DNA of 64,000 nucleotides from Bedellia somnulentella. Taxonomy: Eukaryota > Arthropoda > Insecta > Lepidoptera > Bedelliidae. Every line of letters starts with the position of its first letter. Position 1 is the first letter of the stretch. The position numbers and the translations under genes are program-made. This document shows, piece by piece, positions 51,828 to 63,167 of this stretch. The notes under the pieces were generated by a model, which saw only the letters and a list, made by a program, of their open reading frames with translations, was not told where the DNA came from and ran no database searches. The DNA is taken from assembly GCA_963576735.1 (NCBI GenBank), contig OY755172.1:186001-250000 (forward strand), given 5' to 3'.

Positions 51828-54800
51828 CTGTAAGAGAAATATTTGCATATAAATTATACAGTGAGTAAAATATCAAGAGTAAATTTTACGCCACACATCC
51901 TCGAAAAAGCCGCAGCTGTATATATTTTCTTTTATCTTGTTCTACGGGTGATGGTTTTGGTAGAGAGCGTTCAGAGAATTATATGAATAAAAATTTCAGG
52001 TTGAATGAGTGAGAGGAGAGAGCAGTACTGGATAGACCCAGGAGCAATATCTGTTTCTAGCACGCCATCAAGTAATATCATAATTGACACGTTTAGTTAT
52101 GGTAGAAGATGTCAACACAGCTTGTAGATAAAAAAAAAAGATAAGAAGATAAAAATATTTATTAATTGTCAAGAATGTTTTGAACAATAATTGACCTTGT
52201 CCTTTGCACTAGGCTCAGCCTGTATCGCAAACGGACAACTACATTACATATTTATTTTCACATATCATTCTTACACAATACTAAGAAAATTTAAATAATA
52301 ATTCCTTATTTAGAACACAGCGAAAAAATAAATAAAAAGAAAATGCAAAAGAAATTAACTATAAAAAAAAAAAAAAAAAATTAGCTGACAAATTAATTCA
52401 TTTACTAAAGCGATATTTAACAATTTTCTATACCTCAGCATTTGTGTGTTTGTGTGTAAGAGAGAGTGTGAGTGTGTGTGTGTGAGTGTTTCTGTGTGTG
52501 TGTGAGTGTTTGTGAGTATGTGTGTTTGGCGCCAATACATCTGTCGTGAGTCAGTTTATTTAGGAAGTGATCTGAATCAGTGCTTCGGTCTCTGCAGACG
52601 TCAATTCCATCAGCAAGTTCGTAACTCTTTTTTTAATTATTTTGATAGGATAGTCCTGTAAATTGGGTATTAACTTAGAAATTTTAGTGTACACAAAAGG
52701 AGCCAAAAATGTTTCAGATCTTTGTGCAAAACTAGTATTTACTTTAGGCACATTTAGCATTAACTGACGCTTAGAAGTCCTGGTTTCGGAACGCATATGA
52801 TAATGTAGGTTTGCGTGGGTCTTAAGTACCAGTTTTAGACAACAAAGTTGACGAACGGTCAACACTTTTGCCTCCCTGTACAATGTGTGTGTTGGAAACC
52901 TGCGAGGTTTTTGCAGAGCAGTTTTTAACACTGCTCTTTGGGCACGTTCCAGGACTATCAAAATGGAGCTTGCGCACCCTTTGTAGGACAGTTTCCAAAT
53001 TTTAGACCTTATTTTAAATGTTTAAACTTGTACTGCAAATTATCTGTTACATGATCAGAGTAAATAAATCTTATACAAAGAAAAAAGAGAAAACTTACAA
53101 TAGTATTATTTGCTAGAAGATGTGCGCTCACTTCTGGCTCAATAGCCACTCCAATCTGTGCATTGTGGCAGATCTTCTGAAGACCAAATGCGCTACTGAA
53201 TTGATTATCACCTGAAAATCATTTTTTTTTATTACAATATATACAAACATCAATATACTCAGGGAAAATGTAGCCACAGCTTTAGGATTGGAAGATACTC
53301 AGCCAATTAATAAGTAAGTACCAGACTTCAGCTATGTAGCGCCGGCTTAGAATAGCGCTACCCTATTTCTACCGGCGGGTGTACGTAAGAGGCGACTAAC
53401 GGTATTGGGGCTTTTAAGGGAACATTGGGCGATGCGGTTGGAGACCCATCACCAACAACCTTATTATACCATCTTTTCCCCACTCAACTTTCTAAAAGTG
53501 GCTGAAGAATTTCTAATTCCTTAGCTCTGGCTACCCCTTCCAGGGAATTATAGCGGTGAGTATATGTATGTATGTATGTACCAGACTTCAGCTCAAAAAG
53601 ATTAGTCCTTGCAGATCTATGTGGGCCATGCTGTTTGCGACATGTTACATAAGCTTGTCATTGCTTTGTATGGTTATATAAATAACATGCAATCATTTAT
53701 TACTTAATATATAAATAAATAGAATAAATTTATTTGCACAAAATAACAATTTATAGTTCATGAGAGTATCTCCAGGAAGTAATTCAAAATACTTGTGTTG
53801 GGAATGACCCGCTTCTTTCCTTACTTATCTTATATCTATACTTAAAGTAGAGAATACAATAGTAAACTATAGTTGGTGAACTAAACTAAATAACTCTAAA
53901 CTAATAAATACACTGACTAGATATTTCATGTAGTTTCTTGAGATTTGATATCTTGAATATTGCAGATGGTTTAGTGTTTGATATGTGCCCAAGTTGTTGC
54001 CAGTTGGGTGGAGCCAGGGGGTCCGGCCAGCTCCAATAAACCATCCCGACTGACCCGGCCGGCAGCGGTACCTGTCCCGTCAGGAATACCACTATATGGT
54101 TGATGTTATCTGCTTCTGGGATGGTGACGAGGAATTGTGTCTCTGAGACTGGTGAGAAGTCAGTTTGCACCTGGAACAGCGTGATAGGCTTGTTATCTAT
54201 TAGATAGGAAGACAATCCTAAAATAGTATCTTCTAAATATTACTGTAATAATGTGACTTGTTATCCATTCTATATTTCCATCCTGAAAAGGTGGCTGCCC
54301 GATAAAATAAAAAAACATGTGTTTGTCCGAGTTATGGTGAAAGGGGCTTTTGGCTCTAAAGAAAAATGTTATTATTTATGAGTTAGGTAGGTTACTTGTC
54401 TAACTCAGTTGGGGTTCTCAATCTGGGTTTTTTCTAATACAAAGAATTGCCATAGCAATTTAGAGTGTCAATTAGGGCCAGCATTCGAATATTCGAATAA
54501 TTCGAATAATAAACTGGCTCGAATATTCGAATACAGAACCGCGATATTCGAATATTCGATCAATTTCCTAAACGCCAAATTCAGAACTTAGATTTGCCCA
54601 AAATACCAATAAAATTCAAATTACGCGCGCGAACGTTTCGCGACAGGATTCGGCAAAGCTCGGAACTGCTCGGAAAAGATCGGGACCTCGAGAATACGAG
54701 TTTTTTGACAAATATCTCCAAGAAGAACATGAAAAAATGGGGTTGATCTTAGATTGCAAAACCAGGTGGAGTAGTATGGCCGATATGGTCACGAGATTTT

Positions 54801-57522
54801 TGGCCCTGAATGACCCTGTCATGAAAACCCTGATTGATTTGAAGAATGACATCACCTTTACTTCGGCTGAGCTGGCTTTACTGCAAAAGTCCACTTCACT
54901 CAATATTGTAAAGGCAACAGTAGAGGCGCTCTGTCAAGAAAAAGCAAATCTGCTTACTGCAGAAACAGCACTGCAATTCATGGTTGCGAAACTTTAAGCG
55001 ACAAACAGCTTTATTAGTGGCAGATTACTTAAAGCTCTCAAGGAAAGGATTGCTCAAAGACGCCTGAAAAACCTAATATGCACTTTGAAATATCTGCACA
55101 ATCCCAGTAAATATTACGCAGAGCCAGCTTCGTCTTACTTTCCATCACCAGGAAATAACACTATCGTTGAAGTAATCATCGAAATCAACGAGAAATACTA
55201 CGTTAAAAGACAGGACCAAGATGATGACGATGATGATATGGCCTTAATTCATTTTCGGCAACACAGCGAGACCGCCCGGGAAGCAGACGAACCCGAAATG
55301 AGCTTTAAAGAACAACTAAAAAGACAGATAGATGACACCGTTTCAGCAACTCCTTCGACATCTACCGCTAATGTATCAGATAGAGAGGAATTGGAAACGT
55401 CAGTGCGAATGCAAATGGCGCTATTTGACAGAGGAGGACCTAGACAAATATATTTGAGCCAAGCATATGACTTCCTCATGTGTATACCACCTACAAGTGT
55501 AGAGTGTGAAAGAGTGTTCTCATCCGCAAAATATATCTGTAACCACTTAAAGTGTTCCTTAAAAGATGACTCCCTGGACGCTCTGAGTTTCCTCAGTTAA
55601 TTTTTAGTCCTAAAACATATTTTATATTATTTATGCAAAGTTTGATCTCATGAATAATTGTTTTTATAGTTTCTTAGTTGAATATTTTTCTTTTGAATCT
55701 TTTAAGTTTTGTAATGTAGGTACTTAACTTTGCAATGTGTGTCGTATGGATGTGAATGACGTTACGAAGAACCAAAAATAATATTTAGAATTTTACACTT
55801 ATTTCGAGTTATTTAATATTTACATCATAAAATAACAAGTAACTCACTTAGAATCTCTAAGTGAGTTACTTGTTATTTTTTTGATTTGTAAGACTGTGTT
55901 TTAATTAGTAAGACTGCGGTTGTACCTTAGCGGCCAAATTCTGATTGTTTAAACTAAGATTTGTTTTTGATTCAGAGAAATTAAGACTCTCAGGGTGACT
56001 TGCCGATGCGAGACTAAACTGCGTGCTAAATCTCGCTGTTTTTGACGTTTCCTCTGTAGCCCAAAAGTCAGTTTAGCTTAAGCGCTGTTTTTTCTCGCAT
56101 CGGCAAGTCACCCTAAGTTACACTGGCAATAAAAAACCTCATTATAATAGCAGTCGATGCCTTTTTTTATTATTCGAATAATTCGAATATTACCAAGAAA
56201 AAAGTCGAATATTCGAATATCAAAATATTTCGAATATTTGCAAGCCCTAGTGTCAATGCAGCAGGGATTAAGGGCACTATTGAAGCAGGCACAATGCAAG
56301 GTGGACTTTTTGATAATAAGTATATTGAAGAGGCATTATATTTTTATTTTTTTTGCCGAAACTTATGTAATAAATAAAGAAATAAATAAAGGAAAGACAA
56401 AATTCGACACAGGCGGGAATCGAACCCGCGATCTCAGGTATACGCCCCCGTCGCTCTGCCAATTGAGCTACCGTGTCAATGGCTGCCAGCACGAAATGCT
56501 TCCATTCTTTGTTTCTTTTACACTTTTAAGTAGTGTTTGTATTCCCTACCACCCACTTCACTACCTTTTCAGATAGAATGCAAATGTTGAGAACGCTTAA
56601 CTATCACATAATTTAAATTCCTGTCTGTGTTGAAATTTTTCTTTCCTTTATTTATTAGTAATAATCCCCACATGAGGTTTTCATGAACAAAAACATAAAA
56701 AAAAAGAAACTTATGTAAGTTTAGAAAAATAAAGCTTTACCATCCACAGGCCAATGACACATACTTTGTAAGCAGGAATGGGTCATATACCTGGGACTGC
56801 AACTGTACAAATACATGATCACTTGTCTAAGCATTCATTCAGCTAAGTGGGTTTCTTGCAATATGTTATCCCTCACCACCTTAAGAACCTTGCTAATGAT
56901 AATGAGAAGACAGATTTCTGGCCACATTAAGCATTCACAATAATGAGCTTACATAAGTTAAGCAAGAGAGTTACCAGATTTTATTTTTTGGGTTTTGTTA
57001 TACTGTGATAACTGCTGAGTCAGACAAATAGACATCCATCCATCTTTTCCCCACTCAACTTTCCAAAGGTGGCTGAGGAATTTCTCATTCCTTAGCTCTG
57101 GCTACCCCATCTAGGGATTTATAGCCGTGAGTATAAGTATGTATGTATGTAATGTGTAATTTCCTTAAAAAAGTACAAAATCAGTCAAATTACTATGTAT
57201 ATAATAATACATTCGCTATTTTTGGCACGGTTTAAAAATAAACAAAACAATAGAAACTTCACTGATTCCAGCACATTCTATGTCAACAAAGCAAAATTCA
57301 TAAAATGATTTAGGCATAAATTACATTTCAATTAAAACAGTGACCTATTAAATGCATTTATCTTTACTAATATGTTCATCAGAAAAAATAATACATTATT
57401 TTTTTTAACTAAAACTAAGACTTGAGTCTTCGGTAAATATTACAAAATATAACCTAAAAAATAAGATTCCTAACTTAACTTACCAATCTTCCAGACACTA
57501 TTAGCCCAAATGCATTAGCCAT
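51627..57522 (-). CDS. Hikeshi: Hikeshi (HSP70 nuclear import carrier), 4 exons
   Basis: Joined exons 57522-57484, 54170-53918, 53211-53099 and 51827-51627 give 201 residues, against 197 in human Hikeshi. It carries ATP-form HSP70 into the nucleus during heat shock by binding FG nucleoporins. Matches in order: FGLIVSGRL (human FGCLVAGRL), VQTDF, INHIVVFLTG, WQQLGHISNTKPSAIFKIS (human WQLLGFVTNGKPSAIFKIS), AQIGVAIEP, FAEKMLENLVNFVASFAVTQ, and the terminal WYQNFERRLQQNPNFWK (human WYENFQRRLAQNPLFWK). Phases are 0, 1 and 0 and agree at every junction. Intron 1 carries a decayed hAT element, intron 2 a SINE-A and intron 3 a LINE fragment. No defect is seen, so the gene is probably functional. Confidence 0.93.
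51830..52350. other. Hikeshi intron 3, left part
   Basis: AT-rich, no exon or repeat recognised. Confidence 0.4.
52435..52530. repeat. (TG)n-rich microsatellite
   Basis: Imperfect TG/TGAG repeats; in minus orientation this is the (CA)n tail region after the LINE fragment. Confidence 0.8.
52560..53000 (-). pseudogene. LINE reverse transcriptase C-terminal fragment in Hikeshi intron 3
   Basis: About 140 codons: ERAQRAVLKTALQKPRRFPT, TLYREAKVLTVRQLCCLKLV and a basic tail. The 'LERAQRAVLK ... LY...VLTVRQL' pattern is the thumb/C-terminal part of Jockey/Rex-like LINE polymerases. The catalytic core is missing. It is in the same orientation as Hikeshi and is not a host exon. Confidence 0.65.
53099..53211 (-). 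CDS. Hikeshi: Hikeshi exon 3
   Basis: Acceptor ATTTTCAG, donor ATT|GTAAGT. 37 codons, DNQFSSAFG ... AQIGVAIEPEVSAHLLANN. Confidence 0.88.
53330..53578 (+). repeat. SINE-A, full length, in Hikeshi intron 2
   Basis: GCTATGTAGCGCCGGCTTAG to GTGAGTATATGTATG. ACCAGACTTCAGCT occurs directly before and after (near 53320 and 53579), a clear target duplication. Confidence 0.9.
53918..54170 (-). CDS. Hikeshi: Hikeshi exon 2
   Basis: Acceptor GCTGTTCCAG. It encodes the beta-sandwich core from VQTDFSPVSETQF to IFKISNLKKLHEIS. The donor A|GTCAGT is weaker than consensus but is the one that fits the phase of exon 3. Confidence 0.88.
54700..55600 (+). pseudogene. hAT transposase, C-terminal half
   Basis: One frame (open 54737-54994, one TAA at 54995, open again to 55600). 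Features: DCKTRWSSMADM, LTAETAL, an acidic linker, and the dimerisation region ending PPTSVECERVFSSAKY, the hallmark of hAT C-terminal (hATC) domains. The N-terminal BED zinc finger and the first catalytic part are missing. One premature stop plus this deletion make it non-functional. Confidence 0.9.
55829..55879. repeat. perfect 24-bp hairpin with 3-nt loop
   Basis: The arm AAAATAACAAGTAACTCACT plus four bases pairs exactly with the following arm; loop ATC. Located in the 3' non-coding part of the hAT element. Confidence 0.9.
55992..56114. mobile_element. tiny MITE nested in the hAT element
   Basis: About 123 bp with inverted ends AGGGTGACTTGCCGATGCGA and its reverse complement. No clear target duplication. 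Confidence 0.65.
56363..56560 (-). repeat. tRNA-like SINE (family C), Hikeshi intron 1
   Basis: tRNA-like core on the minus strand at 56477-56405, same arms and flanks as at 12630. At 56628-56695 a plus-strand piece of the same family's tail follows (GTTGAAATTTTTCTTTCC ... GAGGTTTTCATGAAC), so the unit is a loose inverted pair. Confidence 0.75.
57040..57152 (+). repeat. SINE-A 3' part
   Basis: From CATCTTTTCCCCACTCAACT to GAGTATAAGTATGTATG. Confidence 0.75.
57484..57522 (-). CDS. Hikeshi: Hikeshi exon 1
   Basis: 13 codons, MANAFGLIVSGRL, with donor TTG|GTAAGT. Too short for ordinary ORF searches; recognised from the conserved N-terminus. Phase 0. Confidence 0.85.
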
Positions 57523-57524
57523 AA

Positions 57525-58130
57525 TTTATAAAAACTTTTAATAAGCTAGTTTTTGGCTTATAATTTATAATAATTTATATTATTGATTATCAGTCACAAC
57601 AACACAACACAAACCGAAAATAAAATTGTTGTCTCATTCAATCAAACTTTGATGTTAGGTTCAGTAGGTAAAGATGATAATAGGATACAGCCAAGATTTA
57701 ATCAGTACAGTAAGGAAAGTCGACCTTTGAGTTGAATATATTCGCATTGAACTTATTACAAATGCGTGGTTAAAATATACTTCAAAAATATCTAAATGCA
57801 TACGATGATGAGATGGGTTCTCCTTTGTTGCAGTCCTCTTTTAACATAGCCATCCACTCCTCTCATGCAATATAAAATAGAAATAAATTTATAGAGCCTA
57901 AGTCTGATATTTATCTGTAGAATATGAATTTACGAGCATGTATATTCATAAATGATTAATGATAACGAAGGGAACAAGAGGTTAGACATGTAGAATGGTA
58001 AGTTTGGTATCGATAGTAGCCTCTGCCTTGCCTACCCCGGTGGAAACATTTGGAAGAAGTAAACACGTATTATTAGACGGTCCTAAAAGTTACGTAATCA
58101 AGAGGCCGACTACTATAATGTTTGGTTAGT
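57525..58130. other. upstream of Hikeshi, no gene recognised
   Basis: Presumably contains the Hikeshi promoter; no TATA box at a useful distance. The rest is non-coding. Confidence 0.4.
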
Positions 58131-58134
58131 ATAT

Positions 58135-58275
58135 ATGTCGCAGGCGGATCGTATAATCCGCCGTTTTACATTACGGTTAGCCGTTATCTAAAACAGCACC
58201 GTTTTGTAATGCGGCGGTTCAAGCATTAGCCGGATTGAATGCGGCTAGATATAAAACCGCCGGTTTGCATTCGGC
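58135..58275. repeat. short palindrome-rich repeat
   Basis: GGCGGATCGTATAATCCGCC is a near-perfect palindrome, followed by several AACCGCC/GGCGGTT motifs in both orientations. Likely the end of a MITE cut by the Jockey-like LINE. Confidence 0.45.
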
Positions 58276-58284
58276 GCCGATTAA

Positions 58285-60050
58285 TGGGACGTGGCGAGGG
58301 CGCTCAAGTCGGACGGCACCGATCTTAGTCTTCCCCCCCTTACACAACCGAACGGCCAACCACCGGCCTTCGAAAACGATGAGAAGGCGGAATGCCTGGC
58401 TGAGAGCCTGGAGAAGCAATGCTCTCCAAGCACTCAGCCATGTGACCCGCTCCACATCGAGGCCGTTGACAAGTTAGTCAACGACCGCGCCTCACTCCCT
58501 CTCCTCGATGATCTCGAACCGATCACCGAGGACGAGGTGAAAGACATCATTAAACACCTCAGACCCAGAAAGGCCCCGGGGCCCGACGGGCTGACTAACA
58601 GGGTCCTTAAGATCCTACCACAACACATCATCACACTACTCACAATCATACTCAACACATCACTCATACACGGCATCTTTCCAGAGTCATGGAAAGATGC
58701 CGATGTGATAGGTATATTCAAAGTCGGAAAACTTCGCACCGATCCCACGAGCTATAGGCCTATCAGCCTATTAAGCTCGTTTGGAAGATCTATGAGCGAC
58801 TAATCCTCGCTAGGATCAGACATTACTTGCACACTAGCGGCATTCAGATACACGAACAATTCGGGTTCAGGGCACAACACTCATGCGTCCAACAAGCACA
58901 TCGCTTTACCGAGCATGTGCTTGATGGATTCAATGACACATACCCCAAACAGACGGGCGCCGTCTTCTTTGACGTGGCTAAGGCATTTGACAAAGTCTGG
59001 CATAACGATCTGCTATACAAGCTATACCAGATCGGTATGCCAGACAAGCTCGTGGCTATAATCCACGACTACTTGTCGGATCGCCGATTCCGCTTCAGAG
59101 TGGAGGACGCCCACTCACAACACCACCCCATACACGCGGGAGTCCCACAGGGCTCCACGCTCTCACCCACACTCTTCAATATATACACTAACGACATCCC
59201 GCGTACACCGCTGGTAGAGTTAGCACTATTTGCAGACGACACACTACTCTACACGAGTCACCCCAATCACAACTTCATACGGATTCGCCTTCAGCGAGCC
59301 GTAACACAACTCCGGGAGTGGTTCAGGAAGTGGCGGATCGAGGTTAATCCCTCCAAAAGCGCAGCCATGCTCTTTCGGAAGGGATGCGCCTCACACGATC
59401 CGCCACGGCCTGTGCAACTTTTCGGCTCACCTATTCCGTGGGTGAAAAAGACCAAATACCTCGGTATTGTCTTTGATCCCCGGCTTACATGGACACACCA
59501 CATCAGATACATACGAAACAAAGCCTCATTCGTCCTGAATAGGCTATCACCGATGCTATGTGCTCGCAGTAAGTTACCACTGCGTCACAAAGTTACACTA
59601 TACAAAAATTGTATACGTTCGGTCCTCTCGTACGGTAGTGTTGCGTTCGCACACGCCAGAGAGGGCTTGATACACCGCCACCAGGTGCTACAAAATAGGT
59701 TCATGCGCAAGGCGGTAGGGGCGCCTTGGTATGTTAGGAACTATGATCTCCACAGAGACTTAGGACTCAATACAATCAGGGATCACTCCAAACAAATCTC
59801 ACATAGATACTTTGATAGGATCCCTGATCACCCCAACCCCTTACTCCGAGCCTCGCTCGACTACACGATGTCCCCGGACGCCGGGGTTCGAGAGAGACGC
59901 CCACGTAGCGTGCTCTCGGATCCCGACGACGACATCACCCGCGAGCTCGAGGCCTCAGGGGCCACCGGCGTTCGCGGACTCACCAACAACCACTACCACT
60001 CCCGACACCGACCCCGCCGGCGAGGTCGTAGAACACTAAATTTAGAGTCA
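58285..60050 (+). pseudogene. Jockey-type LINE reverse transcriptase, truncated and frameshifted
   Basis: The first open part (58291-58803) holds RKAPGPDGLTNRVL and YRPISLLSSFG. A single-base deletion near 58783 shifts the frame, which continues (58827-60056) with EQFGFRAQHSC, FFDVAKAFDKVWHNDLLY, AGVPQGSTLSPTLFNIYTND, LALFADDTLLYTS (the FADD catalytic pair) and TKYLGIVFDPRLTW. The endonuclease and ORF1 are missing (5' truncation). These motifs fit the Jockey clade. It runs into the end of the BEL LTR at its 3' side. Confidence 0.85.
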
Positions 60051-60127
60051 CACTAGACTCGAGATAGAGTCTCTTTTATTTTTATACTCACACACGTCTT
60101 GAGTCTACTACAATCGGCCCGCTTTAA

Positions 60128-60595
60128 TCAATCGGGAGTCGGGATAGAGTTGCGACCGCTCTTTTCAAAATACAGTATCAAGTTCCTCATAAGTAAGTAC
60201 AGTTTCACGCGACGCAAATGAGTTTTAGCGACCTTAACAACACTTTCAAAAATACCACCCCAATGTGGGTAGGAAAAAGCAGCAATGAAAGCTTCAGTGC
60301 TCAATGACGATACTATTTCTAAATCAACAGCCTTCGTAGACAAACAAACAAAAACACAAAGATAGACCTTTTCAATATGAGCAGGAACATGTCTCCATAA
60401 CAACGGGGTCTCACAATTCTGGCTTTGAGAGATACGGTTGGCTACAAAAACTTCTAACGTGTGAGCTGGCAATTTAAGCCAAGACAAAACAATCACACAG
60501 TCAATCCATGCATAACAATCACAAATATCCATATCTCCTTTCAAAAAACCTAGAACCTGATGCATCAATTCAGTAACTAAAACTGCACCAGACAA
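60128..60595 (-). pseudogene. BEL pol remnant: RNase H joined to integrase
   Basis: SGAVLVTELMHQVL and AWIDCVIVLSWLKLPAHTL belong to the RNase H region. LWRHVPAHIEKVYLCVFVCL jumps to integrase (CLSTKAVDLEIVSSLSTEAF), and a second jump gives YPHWGGIFESVVKVAKTHLRR. Each junction skips large parts of the domains, so these are internal deletions, although the frame stays open. Confidence 0.8.
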
Positions 60596-60596
60596 C

Positions 60597-61160
60597 TCAA
60601 TTTTTTTTTTTAATTAGTAGTGACAAACCTACACCAACACTATGTTCAACCGGCACACTACTGGATAGGACTGGTCCAAAAATAACAAAACCAAAAACGG
60701 TAGGCACTGCTACCAATCCGTTGGGCTGTAAGGGCTGAGGCTCTCCAGTCAAAAAAGTGCCTATAACATCAGAACCCAACAACAAATCTACTGGTCCAGG
60801 GGTAAAATAGGTAGGATCCGCCAACTTCAAACCTTTTGTCAAAACAGGCCAAATCAACTTCAAATCAACCTGGGGTTGCACCGGACCTAAAATGGTATCT
60901 ACAACAATTCCCAAGAACGACACAACTGGAACCAGGGGATCCTGAGGCGAGACCGAGACACGGGTCTCTCCCTTAATCGCTGACACGGGAGTGTTTCCTA
61001 CACCCCTAACAAACGTATCACAATTTTTCAATGATAAGCCCAACCGCACCACCAACCAACTTGACAAGATACAACCTTGGGACCCCGAATCCAAAATGTC
61101 TCGAACATCCGCATGTTGACCATTGGGGGCCCACACTCTAACAACTGCTGTCGGTAACAA
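60597..61160 (-). pseudogene. BEL aspartic protease region
   Basis: VRDILDSGSQGCIL contains the protease Asp-Ser-Gly motif. The following LLLGSDVIGTFLTGEPQPLQ and VFGFVIFGPV are typical of the Pao protease-RT junction. It ends in an A-run (IKKKN) where RT should begin. Confidence 0.8.
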
Positions 61161-61199
61161 TACGGTTTCCCGGCGGACAGCAGGGATTGGTGGGAGGGC

Positions 61200-62404
61200 A
61201 GCAAGTACCTATTCGGTACGTCGAGGGGGAGAAAACTCACCCCTGGGCACGTCGGGAAGGTTACGACGTGGGTGTGGCTCCCAGCTCTCGTACTGGGAAT
61301 GACGAGATGAGTTAGCACCAACAAATGGCGTACGACGACGCCCATAACCGTACGTCCGGTTATTTAACCGGGGCTGCTCCATCAAGGGGGGAGAAAGCCT
61401 ATCGGCGGCCCTATAATATCGAGGCGGTTCCTGTGAACGAGACATTTTACCCCCGCCCGTGAGGGAACGACGCAAACCCCCGCCCGTGGGAGAACGACGC
61501 AAAACCCTCTCGCGACGAATATCAGTCGCGGCATTGTGGAGGGAGGCTTGATGAGGGGGGAGTAGACTCTTGGGGGGGAACGCACAACTTCTACATCATC
61601 ACGACCACTACGGTTCGCACATAAAACCGGATGATGAGCTCCCTGATAAAACCTACAAGGTCTGCTCTGCTGGCATTCACGCTGAATATGGTCACCAAGA
61701 CAACCATAACAACACCTTCGGTCAGCAGCAATAGATCGGCGACCCTGGACTCGCATCTCCAAAAAACGCTTGCAGGCTGTCACTGCATGTCCAGGCTCCT
61801 TGCAATACCTACAAACAACAGGGGGCCCATTTTGCCCCATGGCCATATAAACTCGGCGATCTCTGCTTCTCGGCTGATTCACACGCCGAGACTTCGGTTC
61901 CACACGAACCGGCTGACTAGGAGGAAGTACACCTGAAATGTCTCCCACCCGGCACTCGTCCTCCAGAAAAAGCAACAAATCTGAAAAGGGAGGAAGACGA
62001 GAGGCACTATCACCTCCAAATTTGTGTTCGAAGCGAACCTTCAACTCAGGCGGAAGTTTCTCTAGCACAATATGTAACAATAAATAAGACCAGGAATCTA
62101 CAGGTAAGTCCAGGATCTTCAATGCATTCAAAGAAACCAGCATTGGATTCAACAAGTCCACCCGCAATCGACTCAGGTTGGAAATCCTGGGCAAGGTGAG
62201 AATCCGGCCAACATGCTGGTCTGCAAGCCGTCTTACATTGTGGTACCTTCGGTTCAAAAGTTCCACAGCAGTGGGATAACTGTCATCAGTCACAGTGAGA
62301 TGACTCATCATGTCCAAGGCCTCATCCCGAATGGATGAACGAAGATAGGCCAATTTCTGAGCTGGTGACAAATCTGACCTCCGGTCCACCAGGCTTTGGA
62401 ACAT
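61200..62404 (-). pseudogene. BEL Gag C-terminal part with zinc knuckles
   Basis: FQSLVDRRSDLSPAQKLAYL begins the conserved Pao Gag region. Zinc-knuckle-type clusters follow: CRYCKEPGHAVTAC, CCYGCLGDHIQREC and a degraded CRFYQGAHHPVLC in which one Cys is Tyr. A change of frame near 61500 leads into a Pro/Ser/Arg-rich linker (RRSLTGGG, PSMEQPRLNNRTYG-like) before protease. Confidence 0.8.
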
Positions 62405-62431
62405 GTTCCAAAACTAAGCCACTCAGTGAGA

Positions 62432-62690
62432 TTACTCATAAATAAAAGATGTTATCAAAGGAAAGAAAAATTTCGACACTGGCGGGGTTCGAACCCGCGA
62501 CCTTCGGGTATACTGACAGTATACCCGTAGTATACAGTATAGTATACTGACACTGTAGCTCAGTGGCAGAGCGACGGGGGCGTATACCCGAAGGTCGCGG
62601 GTTCGAACCCCGCCAGTGTTGAAATTTTTCTTTCCTTTGATAACATCTTTTATTTATGAGTAATAATCCCCACATGAGGAATTCATGTCA
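62432..62690. repeat. palindromic tRNA-like SINE dimer inserted in BEL gag
   Basis: Target duplication CACTCAGTGAGAT (13 bp) on both sides (about 62418-62430 and 62704-62716). The left arm is the tRNA 3' half and tail in reverse (62440-62513). The right arm holds a whole tRNA-like core (62549-62620) and tail. The arms are near-perfect reverse complements for about 75 bp, joined by a spacer (TGACAGTATACCCGTAGTAT...) itself rich in GTATAC palindromes. Confidence 0.88.
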
Positions 62691-62716
62691 AAAAACATTA
62701 AATCACTCAGTGAGAT

Positions 62717-63118
62717 CTCCACTAAACTTAGGCAAATCCAAAGTGGGCAGTCTGGATTTGCAATGCTGTTGGATTGCAATGCTGGAGAGGTTGGTTCAAG
62801 TTTGGTATCCAAATCTGGAGAAGTAGTCGACCCCGCTTTGAGTGTGAGAGCAGCCTGAACCAATTGATCAGCAAGCTCATCACACTGATCAAAATCACCC
62901 ACAATTTGAGATTCCACATCAGATGGAACTACACCGGTGCTGGCCAATTCATAATAAGAGGCAGTAAGATTCTCTAACCGCTCCCGTTTAGCGGGTAATT
63001 TATCAAACCTATCCAACAAAGCAGCGGTTCGTTCTGGTCGACCCACCAATGCAGTAGCTGAAGTTAACCAACGCAATACTGTCCTTACTTCCCCAACAAT
63101 TCTAGTTACCGAAGTCAT
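62717..63118 (-). pseudogene. BEL Gag N-terminal part
   Basis: Starts MTSVTRIVGEVRTVLRWLTS. Helical region with RFDKLPAKRERLENLTASYY and VESQIVGDFDQCDELADQLV. The frame shifts near 62750: the expected LPTLDLPKFSGDLTE is encoded one base out of frame just before the SINE insertion. Confidence 0.75.
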
Positions 63119-63167
63119 GATATGACAGATACAATAATACCACAACATCTCACACAATCACACCAGA

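Larger units (their letters stand above)
54473..56249 (+). mobile_element. hAT transposon, decayed, in Hikeshi intron 1
   Basis: 1,777 bp with the 8-bp target duplication GTGTCAAT (54465-54472 and 56250-56257). Ends TAGGGCCAGCATTCG and, inverted, TAGGGCTTGCAAATATTCG. Both subterminal regions are crowded with TTCGAA/ATTCGAATA repeats. It contains the C-terminal half of a transposase, a perfect hairpin and a small nested MITE. Confidence 0.92.

Noticed and set aside
52560..52961. Extra Hikeshi exon in intron 3
   Set aside because: The sequence is a LINE reverse transcriptase C-terminus; exons 3 and 4 already join in phase without it.
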